Shown here: positions 46,885 through 57,682 of the stretch, piece by piece
Position numbering within the stretch: the stretch's first letter is position 1
Layout: each line of letters starts with the position of its first letter
Assembly: GCA_023653785.1 (NCBI GenBank)
Contig: JAMKCH010002854.1
Location: 1 to 64,000 of the forward strand
DNA length: 64,000 nt
Direction of reading: 5' to 3'
DNA from: Ophioderma brevispina
Lineage: Eukaryota; Echinodermata; Ophiuroidea; Amphilepidida; Ophiodermatidae
Made by a program: the position numbers and the translations under genes
The notes under the pieces: generated by a model
Told to the model about the DNA's origin: nothing
The model's database searches: none
The model's input: the letters and a program-made list of their open reading frames with translations, nothing else

Positions 46885-47795
46885 TATAAACATGAGATCA
46901 TGGATTTTTTGATGAGATACAAGCAGAATAAATATGCAAAATTTTCTATTTGTTCAGTACCAAAAATTTCAATATATGGTATTGACGTTGTCAAAATGAT
47001 TTTCTTTCATCTCGCTACATAAGATAAATTTCTCAGGTCTACATGATACAGCTTTAAGAAAAATATTCAAAATATCAGTTAGGTAAACCAACTATTTAAC
47101 CGAGACACGGTTTCACCTTACAAATACACTATAACGTGTTTATGATTTTAACATAAAACTAAACACCAAACTCGTCTCCATTTTGTAAAATGTTTAAGAT
47201 CATAACACATCAGTCTCGGCTTGTATACTGGTTTCAGTTTGTACCGATCTCAGAAGAAACTTACATTTACCATAAATGTTTATCCTAATTTCATTTAGCT
47301 TTTACATTTACTTTCTAGATCTTCTTCAAATATAGTTATAGTCTCGCAATACAGTCAAGAAGAGAGTCAAGATGAGGAACCACAAAGCACAGATGATCAA
47401 GATGAAAGCTCGATGAAGATGTCAAAAGAAGGTCTGTTGCGCCCACTCGCACCCCAAGAAACATCACGCTCCCCAACGCCAGGACCATCGCGATCATCAC
47501 AATAACAGGCACAAGCTCCAACACCAAAGCGACGACGATCTGCGTCACTCAGAGATTGACAAGGCACTGTGGCATTTTTATCCCGTGCGAGCAGCATATT
47601 CATCCACGTAAGATCCAAAACTTCTGAAAAACTTAGTACCGTTAATGCTTGGATGAAGAAGAAGGTTTATGGAGCATCTGTAGCAGCAACATTGCGGCCG
47701 ATTAAGCCCATACAATAAAGCATGGCAAAAGTAAAAAATTCAACAACTTCTGCTTGATGTTGAATTTGGCTCACCACCGGGGACGGCAAACATAA

Positions 47796-48245
47796 GTGAG
47801 TATCGTGTTTTATTTTTGTATTTTTTGGCATTGTTATACATCGTAAATAGTATTTCACCTGTTAATTATCTCCATACATGCGGCCCCACTATGCTTCTGT
47901 TTTAAATCACAATTCCTGGTCAGGATCGTGAATATATTTGTTTGACACGAAGTTAACTAAGATTTACTCAAGAAATCGCCAAATAAGATCCCCCTGATTT
48001 CTGAGATTACAATATGTCTGCTCCTAAAAAAATTCTAAAGTGAGAATAACAAAAGTGCACAAAAAACAAAACGTAAGTCACTGCAAGCACAAGACACACA
48101 CCTTCACGCGTACATTTGAAATTTTATACGCCAATTGTTGCCAAGTATATTTTTTCCAAAGGGCCGGATGTCGCCTTCTGGCTAGAGTCAATATGATATT
48201 GACGTCGTTCAAGAAGACTAGAGCACAATGGACAGTGTAGTAACA
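47796..48245. other. Anonymous DNA downstream of the MADF gene
   Basis: AT-rich. No polyadenylation arrangement or gene can be assigned with confidence. Confidence 0.4.
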
Positions 48246-49490
48246 ATATATCCCTCATGAATATCTTCATGTTCATGGATTGGTTAAAAATGCATCACAT
48301 GACCACAATTTAACTATTTGCGAGAAAGAGAGCAAAGAGAGATCACAGAGAAATAGACGGCCTATTTCCTTCTGACGTCAGAGGGAAAAGGGCTCGGCTG
48401 TATACACTCTATGGACAATAGGCGCCTCTTTCCTGTTAGCCTCGATACCCGTGTTATCAGGTACTTTATGGTTCTTTGCTGTGGTCAATCCGACGGTTGA
48501 CGTTATGCATGATAGTGCACAGACCTTACTTGTTTTCTAAACGTATGGATATGTTCTTTTTGTGTTAGTACTGCTAAGGAACTTTGACACCATGTGAGGG
48601 CTATTTCGTGACACCCGTAGCAACCAAATGGCTGCGGCCAGTGCAATAACACCGGTGGAAAACCTTTCTGCACGGATAGTGAGAATAAAAAGAACTAATA
48701 GTTTTTTTATGTTCTGTACAGTGGTCGAGGAGTTGTGTAAGGATATTAAACACCAGTGATCGATGCGGTGATTTTTATTTAATGCCATGGAATCAGGGAC
48801 TGAACTTTTAAGGAGAGTGAGAGTGGTAGCTCCCTACAGCTATCCTTAAGCACTTTTTAGGAGAGTGATTTAAAGTGGTAAATACCATGGACCGCTCCCC
48901 TCAAAACTCCCTGACATGACCAGGAGAGCTTATTACTGACAGCACCACTTATTTTAAAAGTCAGTCACTGATGGAAGGGACACACTGATTCAACCGCTGC
49001 ATGATTTGCACAGAAACAGGAAAAGGTGAGCTATATCTATGAGTAAATTCCGGGAGTAAATTCGGGGTACCAGACTTCGCCGTCATTTAATTTACGAAAA
49101 AAGGTGTTGAATCGAAAGTGGGGCGGACTTTCCTCTGTCTAAAAGGCAGTCAAAGCTCAAGCTCTTGCCTATCCTGCCTATCCTACAGAGTACAGTACAG
49201 CAAGGGACTATCTTTTGTACGTAGGCCTCAGGATCAGTTTCACTTTTAAACCATATCAATGAACAAAAATATATTCATGAAGGTATAAAACAAAATATGT
49301 AATGATCTTATTTGGGATCTTTGTGGAATCTATTGGTCCCCGCGGTGAAAACTGGTAGTGCGTGGGGTATTATTTTCCCCCCCGAACCTGGAGGTTCAGG
49401 CAAAATAGTTACCCAACGCCCCTCCAGTTTACCTCAGGGGCCAATGATTCCACAAGATCACTCATGATCATTAAATATTTGTATAACTAT
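48246..49490. mobile_element. Dispersed repeat, copy 2 (with small insertion)
   Basis: Same order as 37,838-38,877: atatccctcatgaata start, gagagatcacag, ctcgatacccgtg, agtgagaataaa, gagttgtgtaa, taaattccgggagtaaattc, gggcggactttcctctg, and the terminal hairpin. It is longer because of a 179-bp insertion at 48,792-48,970 and one or two small indels. Confidence 0.85.
48792..48970. mobile_element. 179-bp MITE inserted in the dispersed repeat
   Basis: Left end tcagggactgaacttttaa, right end mirrored with mismatches (ttaaaagtcagtcactg). ATGGAA lies on each side (48,786-48,791 and 48,971-48,976). The sister repeat has a single atggaa at 38,334-38,339, the empty site. The CAGGG-type end suggests hAT affinity. 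Confidence 0.8.
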
Positions 49491-50059
49491 ACCTCTTGCA
49501 TGCTTGTACTTATTGTCGGTTTCCGGTATTACACGGCCTTGACAAATCGGCTGTCCGATTGCCTGGAAAAGTATCGTATAATATTTTGAATAAAACTGGT
49601 TACATTTAAAATTTGTTAGCTCATATTTATGGTTTGATACTAAATTTGTCTGTGTAGTCAGGAACAGAAACCTTTTGACGAGCACGTTACTTTCTGGTTC
49701 TCTGCCATTTACTGCAGAAACATGCACCTTGCCTTCGGATGGCTACCAAAAGCGATCCGCGTGGCTGGGTCACCCAACCAGTGCCATATGCGTGATACAA
49801 GGGTGCCCCCCTTTTACACCAGGAAGTGATACGGTGTCAAAGGGTTCTGTCCCCGAGTATACAAACTTGTGCAATGCGGGAATAGTTTTGAAGCAAAAGG
49901 TTAAGGTTAAGTTGAGTTCACTAACTGTAGTCCATTCATGGCTGTCATGCCCTATGTAGTTCACCGTCCTGATGAAAAGCTGGGAGTTATTAGTATTGGG
50001 TGAAGCAGAAGCTCTGATACGGGGAATTGCCATTCGCGAAGCCCCATGGCGGGTGAAAG
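49491..50059. other. Anonymous intergenic DNA
   Basis: Moderately GC-rich from 49.7 kb with a 94-codon frame (49,675-49,959). No domain recognised. Confidence 0.4.
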
Positions 50060-50622
50060 CCGAAGGCGAAAAACCGGTATGGGGCTAAGCGCATGTAATT
50101 CCTGTATCCGAGCGTCAAGATGAAAGGAATGGTGTCTAAGCCTTGTGTGTAAGATCAGTGATGCTGTATGGAGTGAGACGTGGTGTTGAGCGACAATGAG
50201 ATGGGGATTCTGAGGACGGACAGAGAGAGCAATGAGCGATGTGTGGTGTGAAGTTGAGATAGGACAGGATGAAGACCGTGAGGATTTGATGCAGATGTTG
50301 GGTTTGGAAGAGGGCGATGGACCGGTTGGCCGAAGGCGAATAGTGTACTTTGGTATGGGCATGTGTGGAAGGATGACGAGCAAGTTTTAAGGGCTTTTGA
50401 GTTCAAGGTGGGAGTTTGAGGAGGAGGGACGTTCCAAAGAAGACATGGAAGAAAGAAAGTGGCGGAGGAGTGTAGGAGGGTTGGGTTAGGATGGAGGATG
50501 CATGGAATCGGGTGAAATGGAAGGAAGGAGTAAGGGTGGTTGCTGCGAAGGTGAGGTGAATCCGGCCCACGCCGTTTGACGGGAAAAACCGGATTTAAAA
50601 CTTGATTAGTAGTAGTAGTAAT
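50060..50622 (+). mobile_element. Non-LTR retrotransposon 3' end
   Basis: Across frames the plus strand gives the end of an ORF2 in the order usual for one RT group: SDAV.SET near 50.16 kb, LWYGHVWKDD near 50.35 kb, a basic GRKK stretch, VGLGWRMHGIG near 50.49 kb, WLLRR, then R(L)TGKTGFKT at the terminus. The element ends in a (TAG)n-like simple tail (50,606-50,622). The minus-strand element at 34.7-37.0 kb is a related copy, which fixes the order of its two halves. Heavily frameshifted. Confidence 0.8.
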
Positions 50623-51670
50623 AGAGTATAAAATGGTGTACTTTCCCATGTAAATGGGACACCAAGCCTGTGACAGGAAAAAAAGGCCTCCTCTAAACAT
50701 TGTTGGTTCTTGGTTTTAATTGCATCAAAACTTGATGAAAATATATGGTAATAGTGTTCCGATATAAAGCAAAACACAGAAAGCTTTCGAAATAATAAAT
50801 CTGACTGTTATGGTAACTAGCCAAAATCATGTTTATAAGAGATGCAAGTCATTGGTTCCCCGTGTAAACATAACCCAAAAGTTTGGGGTGTCCCACTTTT
50901 TCACGTTTACTATATGGGAACAATGGTTGTTCTGAGAAACCGAATTAAGTTGACAGGCCTTAAAGTGCATTGCAATTGCTTGCATACATAATTCCTGCTA
51001 TATCATGCAAAGTTTGTAAAGACAGTGTATCTAAAACTTTTTGAATTTTGAATATCTGTGGTGATTATGTGGTTTCCCCGTGAAAGGGAAACCAAATGGA
51101 CCTGTCCCGATACACTTGTGCCTGAAAAACAGTGTTTATATATGCATGAATGACATTACGTACTATTAATATTATTGTTTGCCCCCTCAAAAATAACCAA
51201 AATGTACATATAAAAACTCTATAAATACATAGTACAAAATTATCTCTTAAAATAGAATCATTGGTTGGTTGTCCCCATTTACAACGGGGGGAACACGGGG
51301 AAGAGAGGCAGTGTTATTGCAATATTTTAAAGTGTTTTGAAAGTACTTTTGACTAATTTTGAAAGTTATTTAATGAGAAATGGTATTATCATATATTTCT
51401 TCAAGAAAATTTATTGCGATCCTCCTTAAATTTTTGTTGTCCTTTTTCCTCTCAAATGTCACAAGTTGGTGCCCTAATTTACGGAAACCCACTCAGTAGC
51501 AGTGATGTTGTGGCTACTGGCAGAATTAGTTCTAGACTTTTCTTTTGCTGTCGGTTTCAACTCTGATTGTTGAGGTGCGTTTAGCATATTAGGTAACTGC
51601 ACCGTTGGTAATGGTTGCACGCCATGAGTTCACATTGCTGAGATTGCATTTCCCAGTTCTCAGGGATCAA
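50623..51670. other. Anonymous DNA with short gttcccc repeats
   Basis: No gene. Short motifs such as ttccccgtgtaaac (50,859) and ttccccgtgaaag (51,072) recur and may belong to an unrecognised repeat. Confidence 0.4.
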
Positions 51671-51672
51671 AA

Positions 51673-52140
51673 TCAAAGCACTTGAGAGAGGCTTTCAAAG
51701 TGTATAATTATTATAGCATTTCTTAGGAGCACCATGTGACCGTTTCCCAGAATGTGTTCGCTAAAGAGATTATGTTTTGGAATACGAGAAAGATCCATGC
51801 GAACCATATGACCGGCCCATCTGAGTTGATATTTCTTCAGCATGGTATGGATACACATGTTTTAGAGCAAGGGAGAACTTCGTGTCTGGAAGTCTTGTCT
51901 TGCCACCGTAATCTTGAAAATCTTCCTCAAGCAGTTTTAGATGGAAGCGGTTCTGAGATCTCGCATGTCGTTGTATAAAGTCCAGTTTCGCAGCCAATAA
52001 AGTAAAGATGGCATAACAATGGCTTGGTACACTTTGAACTTGTGTCAAGTGTGATGCCATCTCTTTTCCCATACCTTGCCAAACGAAGGCGACCAAAGGA
52101 AGCACTGGCTTTAGCGATGACTGTTGTTAACTTCTGAATT
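51673..52140 (-). pseudogene. Non-LTR ORF2 C-terminal fragment
   Basis: The minus strand encodes the region after the RT core of a non-LTR element. First comes a segment with FHLKLLEEDFQDYGGKTRLPD (given in part; equivalent to 'FH.R.LR.IL.I.W.D..P.T'), then, in a shifted frame, LKKYQLRWAGHMVRMDLSRI. The QLRWAGH.VRM signature is diagnostic of a common RT group often annotated in animal genomes as craniofacial development protein 2-like. The N-terminal side is not recognisable beyond 52.14 kb. It is a different family from the 50-kb element. Confidence 0.8.
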
Positions 52141-52769
52141 GATGTTGATGGGACTGAACGTTATGGAAAGTAATGACTTATTTTATCAATTTTGTCCCTA
52201 TTAGGTGGTTTGTCTTATCAATTGCAGGGCAGGTTAGGACACCTATACTGTTAAAACATGCAAAAATTGTTTTTGAGTTTGATTGATTTTTTAAAATTTT
52301 CGATGAGCAAATCATGATAGTGCCTTTAATACTAAATGACATGATTTTACAACACAAAAATTTATACGGGGAGATTGTTTCTAGATTATTTTTAAGTTTA
52401 AAAAATGTAGGCCAAGTTTGGGCAAGGTTCGGGCAAGTGATGTGATCTGGCTTACCAAATCGGGCAAGCTACCAGAAAAATATTTATCAAGGCTCTATTA
52501 CACGTTCACAGACCACCGTAACTAATTAAAAAAAAAAGTGCCATCAAATGACTTGACATTGGCCCCAATACCACATCTGTAAAGTTTCACGCCAACTTTT
52601 AAACCGTTTTGACCTGGATAGTTGATATGCGAGAGCTGAAAAAACATTTTCAAACTCTGTTCGAATACCGTTGTAAAATTATTATGCGTCAACTAAAATG
52701 AGGCTCTTTTCCACTCATAAGTGCAGACCAAACATGTTTATAGACCAAGAAGTGAAGGGGGTGGGGTCA
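52141..52769. other. Anonymous intergenic DNA
   Basis: Nothing recognised. Confidence 0.45.
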
Positions 52770-52985
52770 GATTAGTACAGTGGGTCTTATGGTGCTTGCG
52801 CCACCCCTGGTCCACTCCCAGGTTGGACCCTTGGTAGGCCTGCGATTTCATGTGCGTGCGGTTTTCAGTACTTGTGGCCTCGCAGGTTTTTATATGGGTA
52901 CTTGGTTTCTACTATAAAACTGGCTTCTTCCCTTATGGTGAACATGACTTTTTTTCGAAGCTTGTTGAGACCCATAATAAGCCCT
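52770..52985 (+). repeat. SINE-like fragment
   Basis: gtgcttgcgccacccctggtcc and ccaggttggaccc (given in parts) resemble a tRNA-type head with a weak B box. The body ctgcgatttc...gggtacttggtttctac resembles the 'ggtactccggtttcctcc' body of several invertebrate SINEs. It is followed by poly-T/AT. Confidence 0.4.
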
Positions 52986-53354
52986 AAGCAGATATAATTT
53001 TTTTTTTTTAATTTTTCTTTTTTGGTTTTTTAATTTTGGGGGGGGGGATTTTCCTGGTGGCTAAATATATCCACATAAAGACCGGAATGTTGAAGGTGGG
53101 GAAGTGTATTCCTTGCCGATATCTGCCAAATTGTAGCCCCCGACTGGTATTCACTAGATGCAATTGTGGTAATGATTTGGGTGTTGTAAGATTAGTATAG
53201 CTTGGGGCTAAGCCTCTCTTCATATGTCATTTACAGGACCACCTGACAGTAATCCTAATCCTTAAAGGAACTTGAAAAATCCCTTAGCTTACTGCCGAAA
53301 AATGGAGCACTCCCAAAATGTGATCCTTGGGGGTGGTGAGTAAACCTTCCCATA

Positions 53355-53560
53355 TTGATGGGAAAATTCACTCAAGTAAAGCCAAATCCTCAATATGGAT
53401 ATAAAGTAAACCGATTATTCCTTGATAGTGTTGAGGAACATGCAGGGTATCAAAATGTTCATGAGCCAACTCGGTTAGATAACATCCTCGACCTTCTCTT
53501 AACAACTACCCTGATATTGTTAGTAATGTGCAAGTCTCTCCATTATGAGTGACCATTCTG
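53355..53560 (+). pseudogene. Endonuclease C-terminal piece
   Basis: VHEPTRLDNILDLLLTT followed by a valine-rich turn and, after a frame change near 53.53 kb, SDHSVITGEM is the end of an AP endonuclease: the 'PTR....LDLLLT..P' block and the catalytic SDH histidine. The residues expected of this part are all present, although split between frames. The amino-terminal half of the domain is not visible upstream. Confidence 0.8.
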
Positions 53561-54429
53561 TTATAACAGGAGAGATGAGTGTAAATCCAGAGGCCCAAAA
53601 ACCTCTCGCAAATTATTTATTTATTTAAGAAAATGGATATCACAAAACTAAAGAATCGCAGCCACGTACATTTAGACACTTTTGTCACTGATGAAAGCGT
53701 GGGCTCAAATCAACACATAAATTTGAATATTTTCAATCAAATGGCAATAATATTTAAAAATAAATGTTCCTCTAAAACCATTAGGGACAAATTGTAATGT
53801 CCCCTGGAGACTCCTACTATCAAAGACTCATTAGAAAAAACACAGGCATACAATGCTCTAAGAATAGGTACTATGGAAACCACCAAAAGGTGTCAAAAGC
53901 TCAGAAAGCAAGTACAACGCGAGATGCTCATTCCAAAACTTATTACTCTTAATGGGTCGCTTTTGGATGTAGCAATAAATCAAGGAGGTAGGCGAACCTG
54001 TTTTATTAGCAACATGGTAACTTGGTGTTGGTAAAGAAGGTTTGGATGCTACATCAGGTCCTAAAAAACAAACGTTTCAGGGTTGGATACACTATTTTCT
54101 GACAATCACGGAGGTGCATGATGCCAAGGGTAAAGCTGAAGCTTTATGTAACAGACTCTAGTGTAATTACTGATGAAGATTAAACCTGGAAATTTCCATC
54201 TATAAGGTGGTGACTCCTACCAACCATGATGACATCGACATTGATGTTGTGGTTTAAAACATTATCTAAAAAAACACAATGTTAAAAAAGCAAGTGGCCC
54301 AAATGGCGTGCCCTCTCAAATTTTGTAAGAGCCTTAGTGAAGAACTCTCACCTTTCAGATCAAAGATATTTCCTCAATCCCCTAATCCGGGGAGCTACCA
54401 CCAAACTGGTTGACAGCCAACATACGGCT

Positions 54430-55165
54430 TATCAAAAAAGATCAAAAATGAACCAAAGCAACTTACAGACCGGTTTCACTAACTTCTGTCACATGTAAAT
54501 TGCTTGAGCATATTGGTGTTCAAACACAATATGAAGCATCGGAAAAGTATTGCATCCGTCTCATTCCACAGCACGGTTTTCGTTCCGATCATTCCTGTGA
54601 ATCGCAGCTTTTAATTCACACTCGAGGATCTTGCCCGACCTCTCGACCACGTGCTTCAGACAGACACTCTTATATTAGATTGTCCAGAAAGCATTTGACA
54701 CGGTAACCCCCACCACGACTGATTTAAAGCTTGAACATTACGGATCTTGTAACACCATTTGAATGGATATGCCAGACTGGTTAACATCTACTCAGCAAGT
54801 TGTTGTTGATGGAGAAACATCTAAAGCCGTGCATGTAAAATCTAGGCATCCCGCAGGGAACCGTCTGTCCACTCATGGTTTCTCATTTATATTAACAACA
54901 TAGCTGATCATCTGGAGAAGGACACGAATATAAATTATTTTGAGACGATTGTTTATCTAACTCTAATACCCCAAAAACCACCTTCCCCGTCATTAGATCA
55001 AAGACGACACAGCATGCAAAAGGACCTCGACACCCTTACAAATTGGTGTTCGCGATGGGGACACACTGGAAAACGTCAAACATCACCCGTAGCTAGGCTC
55101 GAATTGTCGGCACAAAACCTTAAATTACGGAACATCTCAACATATCGCAGCCAAACAAACAGGGC
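54430..55165 (+). pseudogene. RT core of the CR1-like element
   Basis: Motifs in order: NYRPVSL-type entry; HGFR.DHSCESQLL (substrate-binding helix); a damaged F/L-D-F-KAFDTV block near 54.69 kb; SKAVHVKS-like then PAGT/PQGT near 54.85 kb; INNIADHLE near 54.9 kb. The FADD box expected near 54.94 kb reads only as fragments (FETIVYL). There is no continuous reading frame. Confidence 0.8.
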
Positions 55166-56347
55166 CCTCTTTCTTCTTCTTGCGTATGAGTCAGCACTAA
55201 ACATGTTGTAAACGTTGGAGCCAGCTCCCTGTTGGTTGGTTGGGGTTAGAGAAATCTCTTCCACCGGCGACGAAAGGTAGGGCACTCTCATTGAGAATGT
55301 GATCCGCAGTCTATGTTGGAGAACCACATTGGCAGCTGGCGATGGCCGCAGCCCCCATCAGTGCGTATTGGCTGTTGAAGCTACCGACTCCTGTGCGAAT
55401 CCGTTTAAGGTGGACCCATTCCTTGCGTGGGAGGTTGCTGCCAGGTGGTAATTCTGTCATAGGTGTGAAAGAATTGGTCCTGGTCTTGGAGTATCACGCC
55501 AGGCAGTATTCCATGTCCGAAGATGTTGAATGGTGAACTGGAGAGTTTAGCAGCGCGTCGCCAGAAAAAGTCGGCGAGAAGGCAGTCTCTGTCTACCGAG
55601 GTGGAGTTGGGTGATTCTTTGACGGTGTTATACACCGGTGCTGGTTGTCCAGCAGGGCCTTATTCCTAGTTTTGCGTGTGGTGTTCTCTCCGATGTGCTG
55701 CAGGTGCAATGCCTGAAAGGACTGGCAGGAATTCAGATGGAGTAGGACGGAAGCAGCCAGTGACGGTTCTCAAGTTCTCGTTGAGTACAGTATCCAGCTT
55801 CTTTGTGTGAGAGCTGTTTGCACCATGGCTGGGCGGGCATATTCAGCATTGCTGTAGACCAGAGCCAAGCAGTGGCGTATGGTCGTTGGGTGGGTTCGGG
55901 CTGTGGGCACCCCCCCCTGAAGATCCAGTAAGTCGGCACAGGAGGTATTCCTCGAAGATACTTGTGTCATCCGGACTCGAGTGCTGCAGTATGGTAGCTG
56001 CTGGTCAGCTTGACTCCCCGGTAGGTTGGTGTAGGATTGTATGCATGCAGAGGCGCTCCATTGAGTTTAATTTGAAGCTGGCGATGACCTCTTTGGTGTT
56101 GAGGTGGAAGGCAGGAGCGGTGGGTCTTGGTTTTCACTCGCTTCAGTCCTCCATGTCTTTCAATTGCCTGCAAGTAGGTGCGGCCCCGAGTGTCTTAGTA
56201 ATTTGCTTTCTTCTACTTCTGTCCAGTTGCGTCCGAGTGAGGAGGGCAAGATCGTTCCGGCGTACCATATTATGTCTCAATTTGTTTGAGATAAATCGCT
56301 GCTATACAAGTTGAACAGCATAGGAGCCAGTACCGATCCTTGTGGTA
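55166..56347 (-). mobile_element. Inverted non-LTR fragment nested in the CR1-like element
   Basis: The minus strand reads GVPQGSVLAPMLFNLY-like at about 56.30-56.35 kb, a ruined YADD box (WYAGT, near 56.26 kb), then INGAPLHAYNPTPTYRGVKL (56.01-56.07 kb), LVYSNAEYARPAMVQ (about 55.81-55.86 kb), and a Cys-less C-terminal to 55.25 kb. This block order is a well-known RT type with an 'AEY..P.W' element. The 3' UTR ends in a ttcttcttctt (plus) tail at 55,169-55,179. It is 5'-truncated inside the RT. The host element resumes at about 56,348 with D(A/T)HSKRS-like sequence. Confidence 0.85.
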
Positions 56348-56930
56348 CTCTCGTTCCTCAGGCGACGCACTCGAAGCGATCCAAAGACGAGCACACGATG
56401 TGGTACTAACAACTTGCAAAGAACAGAGGGCTCAGTTAAAGACATCATGAATAAACTTTCGATGTCATCTCTTCATCAGCGTAGAAAACAACAACGCTCA
56501 TAATGATGTTTAAGATCCATCATCAGGAAATTGCAATGCCATGTGCCGGATTATATTCCGCCCAACCAGTTTCCGATTACTCGCCATATCATCCACCAAA
56601 TTCGCGCATAAGGCAAACCCAACTCTGTATAAATTCAGCTTTTAACTCCGCCGACTATTTTAGATTGGAACGGTTTACCATCACTCTCCTTGTTTTAAGT
56701 ACATATGAGTCAATTCAAATCTGCTCTACAAAGTGTAATTTTTTTCTGTACTGTGTGCTTGACCGACCGGTGTCAGCGTCATTCTTTTCTTGATTAGTTA
56801 TCGACTTCGGTCGACGTTATCGAGTAATTCTGTAGATGTAATGATTTAATATGGTAAATATGAATTGATAATTTGAATAAGTATCTTGTGACCGCTATGA
56901 TCCCATAGTGGTTTGCATGTTTCATTTACA

Positions 56931-57118
56931 GAAATAATGTATGATTTTGGACCAGTACTCCTTTATGACGAATTGAAACCAAGGGTAATACCATTATTAT
57001 AAGTGGAAAAACGAGGCGCCAAGGCAAGTTCTTCCACGCCCACAATAATGTTTTCTCCGGTTTTCAATTTGTCATAAAGAGATTACCGGTTCCCTAACAA
57101 TCATACCTTTATTCTCAT
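56931..57118. mobile_element. Foldback MITE, ~188 bp
   Basis: The arms contain tatgattttgg, accagtactcctttatgacg and attgaaacc on the left, mirrored by ggttttcaatttgtcataaag, accggt and caatcatacctttattct on the right. Fragments of the family occur at 11,487 and 17,055. Non-coding. Confidence 0.8.
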
Positions 57119-57559
57119 TTTAAACAAGCTTTATAATTTAAGGTAACCTATCTTTAACCCAATTTCACAATATTGTTTATGCTTACTATACAACAAGAAA
57201 GCACTGCCACCACACCCAAGGACAAAAATCAAACAACCCTTTGAATGCAACGAACATACACAACAAGACACAACATTGGCAGGTGCCCACAAACGTGGCA
57301 AAATGCGGTATGACGGGAGCACTTCAACCTCCAAATTAATGTCAATATTACACATACTCACCTGGTTCAATTTGAATGGAAATCATCGCCAATGAAATTG
57401 CTTACATTTTTATTGACAGCTGTTTAAAGTTGGCTGTTCCGATTTAACTCATCCCTCTATTTGAAATCTCCCTTAGGGTTTCATGTCGATAATAAACAAT
57501 TGCTCATCTTTGGTGCACAATGACCCCCCAAAACTAAATACACAATTGCTATTCATGCC
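57119..57559. other. Anonymous DNA left of the DIRS-like element
   Basis: No feature recognised. The exact start of the neighbouring element cannot be set because its left terminal repeat is not paired within the window. Confidence 0.4.
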
Positions 57560-57673
57560 GATACCTGGCGACGTCAGATACTGACGTCACCGACGATCCC
57601 ATCATGCTCGTCCTCTTTCCCTTTGGTGCTCTACCGACGACCCGATGAGATGTATCTGTTAGCTCTCGATTCG

Positions 57674-57682
57674 AGTATAAAT
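57674..57682 (+). promoter_or_regulatory. TATA-like box of the DIRS leader
   Basis: gtataaatt lies downstream of a pair of tgacgtca-type (CRE-like) sites at about 57,572-57,590 (gacgtcagatactgacgtca). It sits about 800 bases before the gag-like region. This is a plausible element promoter but is untested. Confidence 0.35.

Larger units (their letters stand above)
44438..47795 (+). pseudogene. MADF-BESS (Adf-1-like) gene, three exons, damaged
   Basis: MADF is a Myb-like DNA-binding domain often paired with a C-terminal BESS interaction motif. Exon 1 (44,438-44,578) starts MEEYDRLIEAVQGFHALY and, after two frame changes, ends CWEAVARNVNEQGKM before gtaagg. Exon 2 (46,265-46,425, after ...cagcagag) continues TCKKDWKNLKDSYRLQRKK...SGSGSSNRRPWKYLKLMSF. 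This is the second half of MADF with its conserved K-W, LKDSY and W-Y-LSF positions. Exon 3 (from 47,319, after ttctag) is Ser/Glu/Gln-rich (SQEESQDEEPQSTDDQDESS, then SRSPTPGPSRSSQ). An in-frame TAA stands at 47,503, and out of frame at 47,735-47,773 KIQQLLLDVEFGS matches the end of a BESS motif. Exon phases agree (0, 2). Retained introns argue against a processed copy. Confidence 0.75.
53340..56830 (+). mobile_element. CR1-like non-LTR retrotransposon, split by an inverted insertion
   Basis: The plus strand carries the end of an endonuclease (QNVHEPTRLDNILDLLLTT at 53.44-53.51 kb), the RT entry block (TYRPVSLTSVTCKLLEHI, about 54.46-54.51 kb), QHGFRSDHSCESQLL (54.57-54.61 kb), a PQGT box near 54.85 kb, and later, after an insertion at 55,166-56,347, the C-terminal IMMFKIHHQEIAMP (56.50-56.54 kb). 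The order matches one element; both halves are needed. It is inactivated by many stops and frameshifts. The 3' end is near 56.83 kb in a region with tcgacttcggtcgacgttatcga. Confidence 0.85.

Noticed and set aside
50155..50700. 181-codon minus-strand Pro/Ser/His-rich frame
   Set aside because: It is the antisense of a recognisable plus-strand non-LTR ORF2 end; the similar plus frames at 34.75-35.14 kb are the antisense of the related minus-strand copy.
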